From positions 81,676-145,675 of the forward strand of contig JAJVHV010000031.1 in the NCBI GenBank assembly GCA_022072445.1: a stretch of DNA of 64,000 nucleotides, in the 5' to 3' direction. Position numbers and translations under genes: made by a program. Under the pieces are notes generated by a model. The model was given only the letters and a program-made list of their open reading frames with translations. It was not told where the DNA came from and ran no database searches. The DNA is from Phycisphaerae bacterium. GTDB lineage: Bacteria; Planctomycetota; Phycisphaerae; UBA1845; Fen-1342. Below are positions 48,001-55,736 of the stretch, in pieces (position 1 is the stretch's first letter; each line of letters starts with the position of its first letter).

Positions 48001-48199
48001 GCGCCACGAGCTTGCGGAACAGATCGGATTGAATGAGTTTCAGCGGGCGCGTGAGGCCGCCGATGCGCCGGAATGGGTGCCGCAGCTTCTGGCGCGCAGC
48101 CTGGCCGATGTCTACGCCGAGTGGGACCGGCCGGAGGAGCGGGTCGCGTGGCGCGCGATTGCACAGGCGTGCGAGACTCTGCCGACGGACGGGCGCTGA
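44984..48199 (+). CDS. Zinc-finger anti-sigma / Ser-Thr protein kinase / TPR membrane protein
   Basis: 1071-residue multidomain protein. Residues 15-50: zinc-finger anti-sigma-like HxxxCxxC (EVAGHLAGCGACQALH). About 85-370: Hanks-type Ser/Thr kinase with ILEEIFRGGQGVVYKA-like glycine loop, VAIKML, HRDLKPSNILVD, ILDFGLAKAL and YAAPEQVRG, all catalytic residues present. About 394-417: one transmembrane helix (VIAAAFVVVVTVGFFTTLTFW). From about 440 to the end: TPR repeats (FEEAEVHLRRALELR, SDYGDFLRERGRLLEAEAWL). The start overlaps the sigma factor gene, so both are made from one message. The likely role is signal-controlled binding and release of that sigma factor. Confidence 0.9.
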   Translation: MNSTPPTPKTTDAFDRGASGCPTPQRLEAHAADPSAAPEVAGHLAGCGACQALHREISANAEFLREFGPWWRQRDSTHGVILPTDDVPGYRVLEEIFRGGQGVVYKAIQAATKRTVAIKMLAAGGFATPMQRARFEREIEIVGTLRHPNIVTIYESGSLAGGRVGFTMEYVDGRPLDEWIAQQRAEGRDSAARRPAALRGGTLMTLFRATCDAVSYAHQRGVIHRDLKPSNILVDAHHQPHILDFGLAKALGDASQRELTRSGEFMGTIAYAAPEQVRGQHGDVDTRTDVYALGVIAYQMLTGRAPYPTDGPLSTVVRNIIELEPPRPSVLNPRVDGELDTIVLKALSKDPERRYQSAAALLVDVDHYQAGEPLDARRDSLAYVVRKFLRRHRVPAVIAAAFVVVVTVGFFTTLTFWRRAVRERNEARVARVDERRQRQIAEAVNQFLQELFAGADPDSRLGQQATLRDALALAAERLEEGALQSQPDVHAALRLTIGDVFRQLGRFEEAEVHLRRALELRTAQYGSAHRQLVPVLESLARLAADRGAPQAAAESMRRAIEICGAPTAAEDAELLERKGLLAIFLARAGDHAEAAGLFSDALAAARRGRRESETPLVRLASDYGDFLRERGRLLEAEAWLREALALCRGSNTCDEAALCGALTNLGGVLLQSGDAFAARQYFEEVLTIRRAHARADHPGIADAINNLVGTYDALGDSQESAALLRDALEIARSSLGRDHPRVCWFARNLAGQLEKLGRLGESEGLLREIVAANERTYGASDPKTAESLLACAGLLTRQRRLDEAAAMQRRAAVIFRAHQLAENLANAEIAIYQSELAAGRALAAECVLRLGVIDLRRLRGDNHPSVIAALNRLWMRLNDVGRQAEALEGVEYLYELCQPWREDHPAFVANAANNLALVRHRVGDLPSAEPAYRAAIALHERAGTLSGDAIQPRVNLAILLTSLAREEEAALMFERAIGEADRRLPRWEMVRINAICGYLRCLAQLGRHELAEQIGLNEFQRAREAADAPEWVPQLLARSLADVYAEWDRPEERVAWRAIAQACETLPTDGR

Positions 48200-48553
48200 C
48201 GATCGAGCGACGCCGAGACGAGGTCGTGTGTGGATTTACGCGGCGCGGCGACGGCGGCGTGTTGGGGGAGGAGCGGGGCGGGATAGCCGGCCGCAACAAC
48301 CGCTCCCGGTCGCCCGATGGGTCGTGTCTCGGTTTGCGCATGGGGGACCGGTCACCCAGACGGCTCGACCAAGGGAAGGCCGGGCGGAGACCGGTCCGCC
48401 AGACTGAGACGGAGATTGGTCCCCCAGACCGCGACACTACCGCCCGATCGCCCGATGCCGTGTGCTTGTCAAGCTCGCCGGGGAAGATAAACTACGTGTT
48501 GCGCGCGACGATGCGGCGCGCCTACCCGACGATCCGAGGAGCAAACCAGAGCG
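48200..48553. other. Intergenic region with GACCGGT-type repeats
   Basis: No gene seen. The motif ACCGGTCACCCAGAC (48347) recurs as ACCGGTCCGCCAGACT (48390) and, slightly changed, ATTGGTCCCCCAGACC (48415), spaced 43 and 25 bases. These look like dispersed planctomycete repeats. A GAGGA near 48535 could be a ribosome site for the next gene, but it is 13 bases from the ATG. Confidence 0.5.
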
Positions 48554-49882
48554 ATGACCGCGCAACAGGTGGAGCTGGAAGCGTTCTTTTCCGAGACGGA
48601 TTACACGCACGCCGCTTTCCATGAATGGGCCGACCGCGTCTATGCGTCGCCGCGGACCATCCAGCAGTTTCGCGAGCTGACCGACACGCAGCACGCGAAG
48701 GCGTCGACGGGCAGCACTTCGCTGGCGACGGGTCTCGGTTTGCTGCTGCTGGGCCGGCTGAGCGAGGCGATCGAGATGCTGGCTTCCGGCACCGACAACA
48801 AGATCCGCCGATATTTTGCCGGTCTGGCCAACGTTGGACTGGGGCGGTACGAGGAGGCGATCGCCGAATTCGAGCGGGCGTCGAACAAGGGATGGGACGC
48901 GCTACAGGCCGACATGCAGGCCGCCGGCGCCTGCCTGCGGGCCGGTAACCTCCCCGGCGCGCAGAAGCTGCTCGACCGGCATGCCAGGGCCGGCAAGGAT
49001 CGTGCGGAGTGGCACTTCGCCTCGGGGCAGATGCTGGAGAGCGCGGGCGAGCATGACCGCGCGATCGAAGCGCTCGAACGGGCCATGGAGCTCGACCCGG
49101 ACGACCCTCAGCTCATGTTCCGCGCCGCGTTTCTCTACGACCTTCACGGCCTCGATGCCCAGGCGATCGAGCTGTACGAACGGCTCAGCCTGCACCCGGC
49201 GGCATATGTCAACGCCCTGATCAATCTCGCCGTTCTTTACGAGGATCGGGCGCGCTATCCGGATGCGATGCGTTGCCTGGTGCGCGTCCTGGCGACGCAC
49301 CCGAATCACCTGCGGGCGCGGCTCTTCCTGCGCGACGTGGAGAGCAGCGCGCACATGCACGTGGATGACGATCGGTCGAAGCGCATCGAGACGCAGAGCA
49401 AGCTGCTCGATACGCCCATCACCGAGTTCGAGCTCTCGGTGCGGAGCCGAAATTGCCTGAAGAAAATGAACATCGTGACGCTGGGTGATCTGCTGCGCAC
49501 CGGCGAGGCCGAGCTGCTGGCCTATAAGAACTTTGGCGAGACGTCGCTGGCCGAAATTCACGCTCTTCTGGCAACGCGCGGACTGCGGCTGGGGCAGGGA
49601 GTTCCGGAGGCAGAAGTTCCGCGGCCGGCGCCGGTCGCCCCACCGGTGCATGTTCCGCCCGGCGCGGAGGGCAATCTGCGGAAGCCCGTTTCGGAGATGG
49701 AATTGTCCGTTCGCGCCCGCAAGTGCTTGCAGCGTCTGAACATCGGCACGGTCGGCGAGCTCATCCTCAAGACGGAGGCCGAGTTGCTGGCGATCCGGAA
49801 CTTCGGCGTCACCTCGCTCAATGAGATCAAACTCCGCCTGGCAGACCTGGGTCTCCAGCTTGCCGGCGCAAGCCGGACGTAG
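48554..49882 (+). CDS. TPR protein with two RNA-polymerase-alpha C-terminal domains
   Basis: 442-residue protein in two parts. Residues 1-270 are alpha-helical tetratricopeptide-like repeats (FRELTDTQHAKA, GLGRYEEAIAEFERASNKGWD, MLESAGEHDRAIEALERAMELDPDDPQ). The C-terminal part has two consecutive copies of an RpoA C-terminal domain: about 285-350 (ITEFELSVRSRNCLKKMNI, LLAYKNFGETSLAEI) and about 374-440 (VSEMELSVRARKCLQRLNI, LLAIRNFGVTSLNEI). These match the alphaCTD helix-hairpin-helix, and the DNA-contacting Arg of VRSxNC is kept in both; N268-like Asn is kept only in the first. The inference is a DNA- or polymerase-associated regulator. No RNAP alpha N-terminal domain is present. Confidence 0.88.
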   Translation: MTAQQVELEAFFSETDYTHAAFHEWADRVYASPRTIQQFRELTDTQHAKASTGSTSLATGLGLLLLGRLSEAIEMLASGTDNKIRRYFAGLANVGLGRYEEAIAEFERASNKGWDALQADMQAAGACLRAGNLPGAQKLLDRHARAGKDRAEWHFASGQMLESAGEHDRAIEALERAMELDPDDPQLMFRAAFLYDLHGLDAQAIELYERLSLHPAAYVNALINLAVLYEDRARYPDAMRCLVRVLATHPNHLRARLFLRDVESSAHMHVDDDRSKRIETQSKLLDTPITEFELSVRSRNCLKKMNIVTLGDLLRTGEAELLAYKNFGETSLAEIHALLATRGLRLGQGVPEAEVPRPAPVAPPVHVPPGAEGNLRKPVSEMELSVRARKCLQRLNIGTVGELILKTEAELLAIRNFGVTSLNEIKLRLADLGLQLAGASRT

Positions 49883-51113
49883 CCGCTCGGCCCGATACGG
49901 CGTGTGCGCCGCGCTGCTCGCGGCCGGGATTCTGACCGGTCTGGCGGGCTGCCCATCGGCCGCGCCGCGCGAGCTGCTCGGGGCGACGGCGGCCCCGCAG
50001 ATTCGCGTGCTGCTGGACACCGTGCCGCAAGGCGCGTCGCGGACGGTGGCGGTCAACGGGTCGTTCCAGGTTCTCGACCGCGCCAGGCGCGTTCTCTGGG
50101 AATCCCCTGTCGGTGTTTCCGCCGCGGCGACGCGTCGCGACGACGATTCGATCGCGTGGAGCGGCCGCGACCTCGGCACGTGGTGGGTCGAGATCGTGGC
50201 GACCGAGCAGCAATTCAGCATCGACGGCGTGCCGTACCGCGGCACGCTGCGGCTCTACGTCCGCGAGGCAGAACGGGGGGCGCGCGAGCTTGTTTTCGTC
50301 AACGCGGTCGCGCTGGAGCAGTATCTGGCGGGCGTGCTGCGCGGCGAGTTGCCGAAGCGCTTCGCCGACGCGGCCCAGGCGGCGCTGGCGATCGCGGCGC
50401 GGACCTACGCGCTCTATCAGATCGCCGTGCTGCCCTCCGACGTCGAGTATCACGTGCTTGCCGACGAGCGCTCGCAGGTTTACCGCGGGCTGCGCGGCGA
50501 GGACGCGCCAGCGCGGAAGATCGTCGCCGCGACCAGCGGCCTGGTCCTGGTCGATGCCTTCGCCTCGCCGCGACGGATTTTCGAGACGTTCTACTGCTGC
50601 ACGTGTGGCGGGACGACGCAGCCTGCGCGGCTGCTGACCGGGCGGCCGGCGCCCGGGGCGCTCGAGGGGGGGATCTCGTGCAGCTATTGCGGCGCGGCGG
50701 GTTCGCCGTTTCTTACCTGGCCGGAGGTGAAGATCGCGCGCGGCGAGCTGACGCGGCGACTGGTGAACTCATTCCCCTCGCTCGAACCGTTGGGGCCGAT
50801 CGCGCGAATCGACGTCGTCGAGCGGACGGCCGGCGACCGCCCGGCGCTGCTGCGGCTGGTCGGCGACAGCGGGCGCGAGCGGATGCTGCGGCCGGAGGAG
50901 CTGCGCGTCGCGCTGGGCGGGCGCATGCTCAAAAGCGCCTGGTGCGAGATCGCCCGCCGCGGTAACGAATTCGTCTTCACCGGCGGCCGAGGGTATGGCC
51001 ACGGCGTCGGACTCTGCCAGTATGGAGCGCAGGGGCTGGCGCTGGCCGGCCGCAGCACGTCGCAGATCCTGAGCTTCTACTACCCAGGCTCCAGCCTCGA
51101 ACGGGCGTATTAG
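49821..51113 (+). CDS. SpoIID/LytB domain protein (peptidoglycan lytic type), lipoprotein
   Basis: SpoIID-family protein; members are peptidoglycan glycan-strand lytic enzymes or their activators. Conserved parts are VNAVALEQYLAGVLRGELP (with the catalytic-type Glu), AAQAALAIAARTYAL, and the C-terminal GRGYGHGVGLCQYGAQGLALAGRSTSQILSFYYPG. A lipobox LAGC follows a hydrophobic stretch, so it is membrane-anchored. Unusually many Cys lie in the middle (YCCTCGG and SCSYCG), possibly a metal site. ATG 49821 overlaps the upstream gene by 62 bases with no SD; TTG 49860 or GTG 49902 are alternatives nearer the lipobox. Followed three bases later by tgt. Confidence 0.85.
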   Translation: MRSNSAWQTWVSSLPAQAGRSRSARYGVCAALLAAGILTGLAGCPSAAPRELLGATAAPQIRVLLDTVPQGASRTVAVNGSFQVLDRARRVLWESPVGVSAAATRRDDDSIAWSGRDLGTWWVEIVATEQQFSIDGVPYRGTLRLYVREAERGARELVFVNAVALEQYLAGVLRGELPKRFADAAQAALAIAARTYALYQIAVLPSDVEYHVLADERSQVYRGLRGEDAPARKIVAATSGLVLVDAFASPRRIFETFYCCTCGGTTQPARLLTGRPAPGALEGGISCSYCGAAGSPFLTWPEVKIARGELTRRLVNSFPSLEPLGPIARIDVVERTAGDRPALLRLVGDSGRERMLRPEELRVALGGRMLKSAWCEIARRGNEFVFTGGRGYGHGVGLCQYGAQGLALAGRSTSQILSFYYPGSSLERAY

Positions 51114-51115
51114 GC

Positions 51116-52246
51116 GTGGACGAACGTGCGTTTCACTTCTCCATCCTCGTGCGGCAAGGCCACGCACGCCGCGGAAAGATTCTGACGCCGCACGGCTTGA
51201 TCGACACGCCGGCCTTCATGCCGGTCGGCACGGCTGCGACGGTCAAGTGCCTGACGCCACGGCAGGTGGTCGAATGCGGGGCCCAGATTCTGCTGGCGAA
51301 CACGTATCACCTGATGTTGCGGCCCGGTTCGCCGACGGTCGCAGCGCTGGGCGGCTTGCACCGCTTCATGGGCTGGGACCGGCCGATCCTGACCGACAGC
51401 GGCGGCTACCAGGTGTTTTCGCTGGCCGAGCTGCGGCGGATCGACGACGACGGCGTGACGTTTCGCTCGCACGTCGACGGTGCGACGATGCGGCTCGATC
51501 CCGAATCGTCGATCCGCATCCAGAACGAGCTGGGTGCCGACATCATCATGGCGTTTGACGAATGTCCTCCGCTGCCGGCGCCGCGCGAAGACCTGGAGCG
51601 CGCCGTACGCCGAACGGTCACGTGGGCGGCGCGCTGCGTCGCGTGTCACCACCACAGCCGCCAGGCGCTGTATGGCATCGTGCAGGGCGGCCTGGACGTC
51701 GCGTTGCGGCGGTCGTGCCTGCGGAGCCTGGTCGAGCTCGATTTTCCTGGATACGCGGTTGGAGGACTGTCGGTCGGCGAGGCGCCGGAGGAAATGGCGC
51801 GGTTGCTGGCCGAGTTCGTGCCTGAGATGCCGGAAGAACGCCCGCGCTACCTGATGGGCGTCGGCACGCCGGCGGACCTGGTGAGAGCCGTGGGCTCCGG
51901 AATCGACCAGTTCGACTGCGTGCTGCCGACGCGCAACGGACGCAAGGGCTACGCGTTCACCAGCACGGGCGTACTGCGCCTTCAAAACAGCCGCTTCAAG
52001 CGCGATCCTGGTCCACTCGATCCGGGCTGTGCGTGCGAATGCTGCCGCGGCTTCAGCCGCGCGTACCTGCGGCATCTGTTCATGAGCCGCGAACTGCTCG
52101 GCGGCACGCTCGTGTCGATTCACAATCTCTCGTATTATCAGGCGCTGATGAAGCGGATGCGGACGGCGATCGAGACCGGGCAGTTCGACCGCTGGAGCAG
52201 TGAGTTTCTGTCGCGGCCGGTCCGCGACGACCCTGAGGAACCGTGA
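51116..52246 (+). CDS. tgt: Queuine tRNA-ribosyltransferase Tgt
   Basis: tRNA-guanine transglycosylase that swaps G34 of GUN anticodons for preQ1 in bacteria. Typical motifs: AFMPVGTAATVKCLTPRQVVECG, ILANTYHLMLRPG-like ANTYHLMLRPG, ILTDSGGYQVFSLA (with the catalytic-pocket Asp), GIVQGG, VGGLSVGEAPEEM, FDCVLPTRNGRKG, and the zinc site CACECCRGFSRAYLRH. 376 aa is full length. GTG 51116 is the start, two bases after the previous stop. It is followed by yajC with a 1-base overlap (TGATG), the classical tgt-yajC order; secD is not in the window. Confidence 0.96.
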   Translation: MDERAFHFSILVRQGHARRGKILTPHGLIDTPAFMPVGTAATVKCLTPRQVVECGAQILLANTYHLMLRPGSPTVAALGGLHRFMGWDRPILTDSGGYQVFSLAELRRIDDDGVTFRSHVDGATMRLDPESSIRIQNELGADIIMAFDECPPLPAPREDLERAVRRTVTWAARCVACHHHSRQALYGIVQGGLDVALRRSCLRSLVELDFPGYAVGGLSVGEAPEEMARLLAEFVPEMPEERPRYLMGVGTPADLVRAVGSGIDQFDCVLPTRNGRKGYAFTSTGVLRLQNSRFKRDPGPLDPGCACECCRGFSRAYLRHLFMSRELLGGTLVSIHNLSYYQALMKRMRTAIETGQFDRWSSEFLSRPVRDDPEEP

Positions 52247-52608
52247 TGACCAACCTGTGGGCCTGCCTGGCGCAGGCCAGTCAGCCGACCAGCACGCCGG
52301 CGGGGCGCGGCCCGCTCGTTGACCTGTTCATCCCGCTGATCCTGGTAATGGGGCTTTACTTCTTCATCGTGATGCGCGGCTCGAAGCGCGACCAGCGGAA
52401 ACGCGACGACATGCTCAAGAACGTCAAGCGCAACGACCGGGTGCAGACGATCGGCGGAGTGCGCGGGACGGTGGTCGAGGTTCGCGACGACGAGATCGTC
52501 GTCAAGGTGGACGAGGCCAACAACGTCAAGATCCGCTTCGCGCGCAGCGCCATCGCGCACGTGCAGGCCGATTCGCCGGCGCCCGGCAATGCGGCCGCGA
52601 AGCAATAG
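52246..52608 (+). CDS. yajC: Sec translocase auxiliary subunit YajC
   Basis: Small membrane protein of the SecDF-YajC complex. One helix at about residues 27-42 (FIPLILVMGLYFFIVMR) follows a short periplasmic N-terminus, then a cytoplasmic domain with the family-typical SKRDQRKRDDMLKNVKRNDRVQTIGGVRGTVVEVRDDEIVVKV. 120 aa from ATG 52246, whose first base is shared with the tgt stop. Downstream is a DUF58 gene rather than secD. Confidence 0.93.
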   Translation: MTNLWACLAQASQPTSTPAGRGPLVDLFIPLILVMGLYFFIVMRGSKRDQRKRDDMLKNVKRNDRVQTIGGVRGTVVEVRDDEIVVKVDEANNVKIRFARSAIAHVQADSPAPGNAAAKQ

Positions 52609-52638
52609 CCGCGCCGCCGGCGCCGCGCACGGCGCGCG

Positions 52639-53580
52639 ATGAACCCGCTGGCGCGCTGGCTGGACCCAGCCGTCATCCAGCAGATCGAACGGCTCGACCT
52701 GCGCGCCCGGTTGATTGTCGAGGGTTTCCTGGCGGGCCTGCACCGCTCGCCTTTCCAGGGACTTTCGCTGGAATTCGCGGAGCATCGCAAATATGTCTGC
52801 GGCGACGACCCGCGCAGCATCGACTGGAACGTGTTCGCCCGCACGGACCGGCTCTTCGTCCGCAAACGCCAGGCCGAGACGCACCTGGCCTGCCACCTGC
52901 TGATCGACGCGTCCGCCAGCATGGGCCTGGTCGGCTACGCCGACGCGCTTTCGAGGCCGCCGCGCGGGCCCGTGCCGCAGCCCGCGCACATGAGCAAGCT
53001 CGACTACGCGATCCACATTGCGGCGGCGATCGGCTACCTCGTGACACACCAGCAGGACGCGATCGGTGTCGGCACCATTCGCGACGGTCTGGAGTCGCTG
53101 CTTCCGGCCCGCACGCGCCGCGCGCACCTGGCAGAACTGCTCGCCACGCTGGCCGCGCTGCGTCCGTCCGGCGTCACCGGCCTGCCCGGCGGCCTGCTTG
53201 AAGCCGGGCGGCGCATCGCGCATCGCGGACTGATCATTGTCTTGAGCGACTTGCTGAGCGACGAGGGCGCGACGCGCAACGCGCTGGTGCAGCTCCGCCA
53301 GCGCGGGCACGACGTCGTGGTCATGCACATTCTGGCCGCGGCCGAGCTGGATTTCGCGTTTGACGCGGAGATTCGGCTCGAAGACCCCGAGAGCGGCGAA
53401 GCGCTGACGGTGCGGGCCGAATCGGTCCGTGACGCGTACCTGGGCATGATCGGACGCTGGCGCGACGACCTGCGCGAGTCGCTCATGGCACAGCGGATCG
53501 ACTATGTGCCGCTTGACACGGCCACGCCCTTCGACCGGGCGCTGATCGAATTCCTCGTACAGCGCGCCCGCCGCGCCTAG
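52639..53580 (+). CDS. DUF58 domain protein (vWA-like)
   Basis: Cytoplasmic DUF58 protein with a von Willebrand A-like fold. Family features are GLHRSPFQGLSLEFAEHRKYVCGDDPRSIDWNVFARTDRLFVRKRQAET, then CHLLIDASASMGLVG (a MIDAS-like DxSxS) and LIIVLSDLLSDEG. 313 aa is complete. In many bacteria DUF58 genes lie with MoxR ATPase, transglutaminase and BatA/VWA genes; here a transglutaminase-like gene sits convergent just three bases away and a BatA-like gene 4 kb downstream, so the set is present but rearranged. No MoxR in the window. Confidence 0.92.
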   Translation: MNPLARWLDPAVIQQIERLDLRARLIVEGFLAGLHRSPFQGLSLEFAEHRKYVCGDDPRSIDWNVFARTDRLFVRKRQAETHLACHLLIDASASMGLVGYADALSRPPRGPVPQPAHMSKLDYAIHIAAAIGYLVTHQQDAIGVGTIRDGLESLLPARTRRAHLAELLATLAALRPSGVTGLPGGLLEAGRRIAHRGLIIVLSDLLSDEGATRNALVQLRQRGHDVVVMHILAAAELDFAFDAEIRLEDPESGEALTVRAESVRDAYLGMIGRWRDDLRESLMAQRIDYVPLDTATPFDRALIEFLVQRARRA

Positions 53581-53583
53581 CCG

Positions 53584-55164
53584 CTACTCGGCGGCGACGA
53601 TCTCGATCTTCATGCCGCCCATGGCCTTGAGAAGCTGGAGCATGGCGGGTCCGAGCGTCGACTGGTCGTCGAGCGCGGTGATCGCCAGCGCCACGTGCGT
53701 CGGATCGACTTCGGTCTGATTCAGAGCCGCGTCGACGTCGATCCAGCGGTTCGCCAGCAGCACCTGCGTCCACATGTGGAACCCGAACACGTCCTTGCGG
53801 CCCTGAAAGGCGGGTACGTAGACGATTCCCAGAACGCCGCGCGCCGGAATGTCTCGCGCCCGGCACAGGGCCGCCAGCAGCACGGCGTGCTCGGTGCAGT
53901 CTCCCTCGCGCGAGCGGGCCACGTCGCTGGCCGAGCCGAAACCGACTCCCAGGGACTTGGTTCGAATGGCGCGCGAGACGAACCGCCGGAGTGTGTCCAC
54001 AGTCTGGTAGTCGCTTCGCGCGGCGCCGCCGCCGAGCGCTTCGTCGGCCAGGGCGCGGATGGCCGCGTCCGCCCCGTCGGCGTAGACCGAAGGCGCGAGT
54101 CCGCGGCGGGCCTCGGCACCGTCGCGCGTGGCGGTCGCGTCGCGCAGATCGGTCGCGGGGATGCGGCGGATCGTGAGACGGTACGAGTCGTTGCGGCGAT
54201 CGACCGACTGCATTTCGGTGCGCGGGAATTCGAGCTGCTCGCCGCGGGGAAGCGTGATGTCGAGCACGAGAGTCCGCGTCCGGCCGGCGTCGATGGAGCG
54301 CCGCACGGCAATCAGCGTGTCGAGGAAAACCTCGGCCGCTCCGTTGTCGCGCTCCGCTTCCTCGCGCGTGCTCCGCAGCGTCTCGATCTTCATCCCGGCC
54401 AATTCGGTAATGCCGCGGGCGACCTGGCGCTGCCCGTCGATCCAGTCGTGCACCGTGAACTCCGCGCCGCCGGCATCGACGGTCGTGTCGACCCGGACGG
54501 TGTCGATTTCGGTGCCGTCCGGCAGCCGCGTCTTTTCCGGCCCGGCGACCCGGCAACGATGCCGCAGCGGCTTTTCAGGCCCGAACTGCGGTTCGAACGC
54601 GACGAGTTCGTACGCGGTGCCGGCCGTGAGCGGATGCCGCCGCTCCTGACACTCGATGCCCCAGCTCAGCAACATCTCCCGCGGCCAGGGGGCTTCGCCG
54701 CGCGTCTCCGAGCGTCCTTGTGCGGTGACCCACGCGACGCGGCCGTCGCGGATCGTGCCGGTCCTGCGGACGACTTCGCCGCCTGATTCCTCTTCATGCG
54801 AGTAGCTCAGCGGCGTGCCGTCGAGCGCCTCGAGGTGGCGGTCGCGCGTCGTAATGCGTACTTCGGTGCCGGCCCGGGCGATCCGCATCGTCGATGTTTC
54901 CGTGCTCTCGACCCGCTCGCCCGTCCGCGTCCGGACCCGATGTGTGTGGCCGGCCCGCTGGCCGTTAATAAGCACGATCTCCCACTGGTCGAGAAATAGA
55001 CCTTGCGGCGGATCGGCACTCGTCTGCCGCGCCGGGCAGAACGGCGCCAGCAGTCCGGCCAGCAGGACCGCCGTCCACGGCCGAAGTCGGGTGCACTTCG
55101 GGCGGGAAGGGCGGGACGCGAGCCGGGGCGCTTCGTGGAATGTGTCCAGCCGAGCCACGCTCAT
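53584..55164 (-). CDS. Transglutaminase-like domain protein
   Basis: 526-residue exported protein. A signal-like hydrophobic stretch lies at about residues 30-45 (WTAVLLAGLLAPF) after a basic N-terminus. About 50-330: beta-rich domain. About 390-500: transglutaminase-like core with the catalytic Cys in SREGDCTEHAVLLAALCRARDIPARGV, His in FGFHMWTQVLLANRWIDVDAA and Asp nearby, so the triad is complete. Convergent with DUF58, three bases apart, which is common pairing but in opposite directions. Function is probably periplasmic protease or cross-linking; not known. Start at ATG 55164; N-terminal residues before the hydrophobic stretch are uncertain. Confidence 0.87.
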   Translation of the reverse strand: MSVARLDTFHEAPRLASRPSRPKCTRLRPWTAVLLAGLLAPFCPARQTSADPPQGLFLDQWEIVLINGQRAGHTHRVRTRTGERVESTETSTMRIARAGTEVRITTRDRHLEALDGTPLSYSHEEESGGEVVRRTGTIRDGRVAWVTAQGRSETRGEAPWPREMLLSWGIECQERRHPLTAGTAYELVAFEPQFGPEKPLRHRCRVAGPEKTRLPDGTEIDTVRVDTTVDAGGAEFTVHDWIDGQRQVARGITELAGMKIETLRSTREEAERDNGAAEVFLDTLIAVRRSIDAGRTRTLVLDITLPRGEQLEFPRTEMQSVDRRNDSYRLTIRRIPATDLRDATATRDGAEARRGLAPSVYADGADAAIRALADEALGGGAARSDYQTVDTLRRFVSRAIRTKSLGVGFGSASDVARSREGDCTEHAVLLAALCRARDIPARGVLGIVYVPAFQGRKDVFGFHMWTQVLLANRWIDVDAALNQTEVDPTHVALAITALDDQSTLGPAMLQLLKAMGGMKIEIVAAE

Positions 55165-55179
55165 GTCGCCCCCGGTGCC

Positions 55180-55208
55180 TTGACGATGTATGTAGGTGTT
55201 CCTAGCAT
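55180..55208 (+). promoter_or_regulatory. Promoter of mcsA-mcsB
   Basis: TTGACG (55180-55185), a 17-base spacer and TAGCAT (55203-55208) form a sigma-70-like promoter reading towards mcsA. The predicted start is about 24 bases before its ATG. It lies in the gap to the divergently read transglutaminase-like gene. No CtsR-type heptad repeat was seen. Confidence 0.5.
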
Positions 55209-55238
55209 CTTGCGAAGATCCACGGCCAGAGAGCTTAT

Positions 55239-55736
55239 ATGATCCCGTGCGAGCGCTGCAAGAAAGCGCAAGCCACGTTTCACCTGACCAACATCAAGCC
55301 GTCCACCGGCGAGAAGGTCGAGACGCACCTCTGCGAGTCGTGCGCGGTCGAGGAGGGGTTCATTCCAAAGGCCGCCACCGCGCAGGTGGAGGAATTGCTG
55401 GCCAACCTGATGGCGAGCAAGGCGGCCGGCGCCAAGCTGAGCGATCTGGTGTGCGATGAGTGCGGCATGTCGTTCCTCGAGTTCCGCCAGAACGGGCTGC
55501 TCGGCTGCCCCCAGGATTACGACGTCTTTCGCGAGTCGCTCGAACCGATGATCGAGCGGGCGCAGGATGGCGCCACGCAACACACCGGAAAGGCACCCCG
55601 GAGGCGCGGCGGGGCGGCCACCCCGGCCGCCGACCGCCGCAAGCTCAAGAAGCTTCTGGCGGAGGCAGTCGCGGCGGAAGACTACGAGCGTGCGGCGGAG
55701 CTGCGCGATCGCATACGCGAGGTTGAAGGCGAATGA
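55239..55736 (+). CDS. mcsA: Protein-arginine kinase activator McsA-like (UvrB/UvrC motif) protein
   Basis: McsA-like zinc protein. CERC and CESC at residues 4-7 and 32-35, then CDEC at about 72-75, are the zinc-binding pairs; the family's fourth pair is degenerate here (GCPQDY where GCxxCY is usual, so Cys is replaced by Asp). The C-terminus carries a UvrB/UvrC motif (LKKLLAEAVAAEDYERAAELRDRIREVEGE). 165 aa. Its stop overlaps mcsB (ATGA), so the two are translated together. In Firmicutes McsA activates McsB; CtsR and ClpC are not adjacent. Confidence 0.85.
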   Translation: MIPCERCKKAQATFHLTNIKPSTGEKVETHLCESCAVEEGFIPKAATAQVEELLANLMASKAAGAKLSDLVCDECGMSFLEFRQNGLLGCPQDYDVFRESLEPMIERAQDGATQHTGKAPRRRGGAATPAADRRKLKKLLAEAVAAEDYERAAELRDRIREVEGE

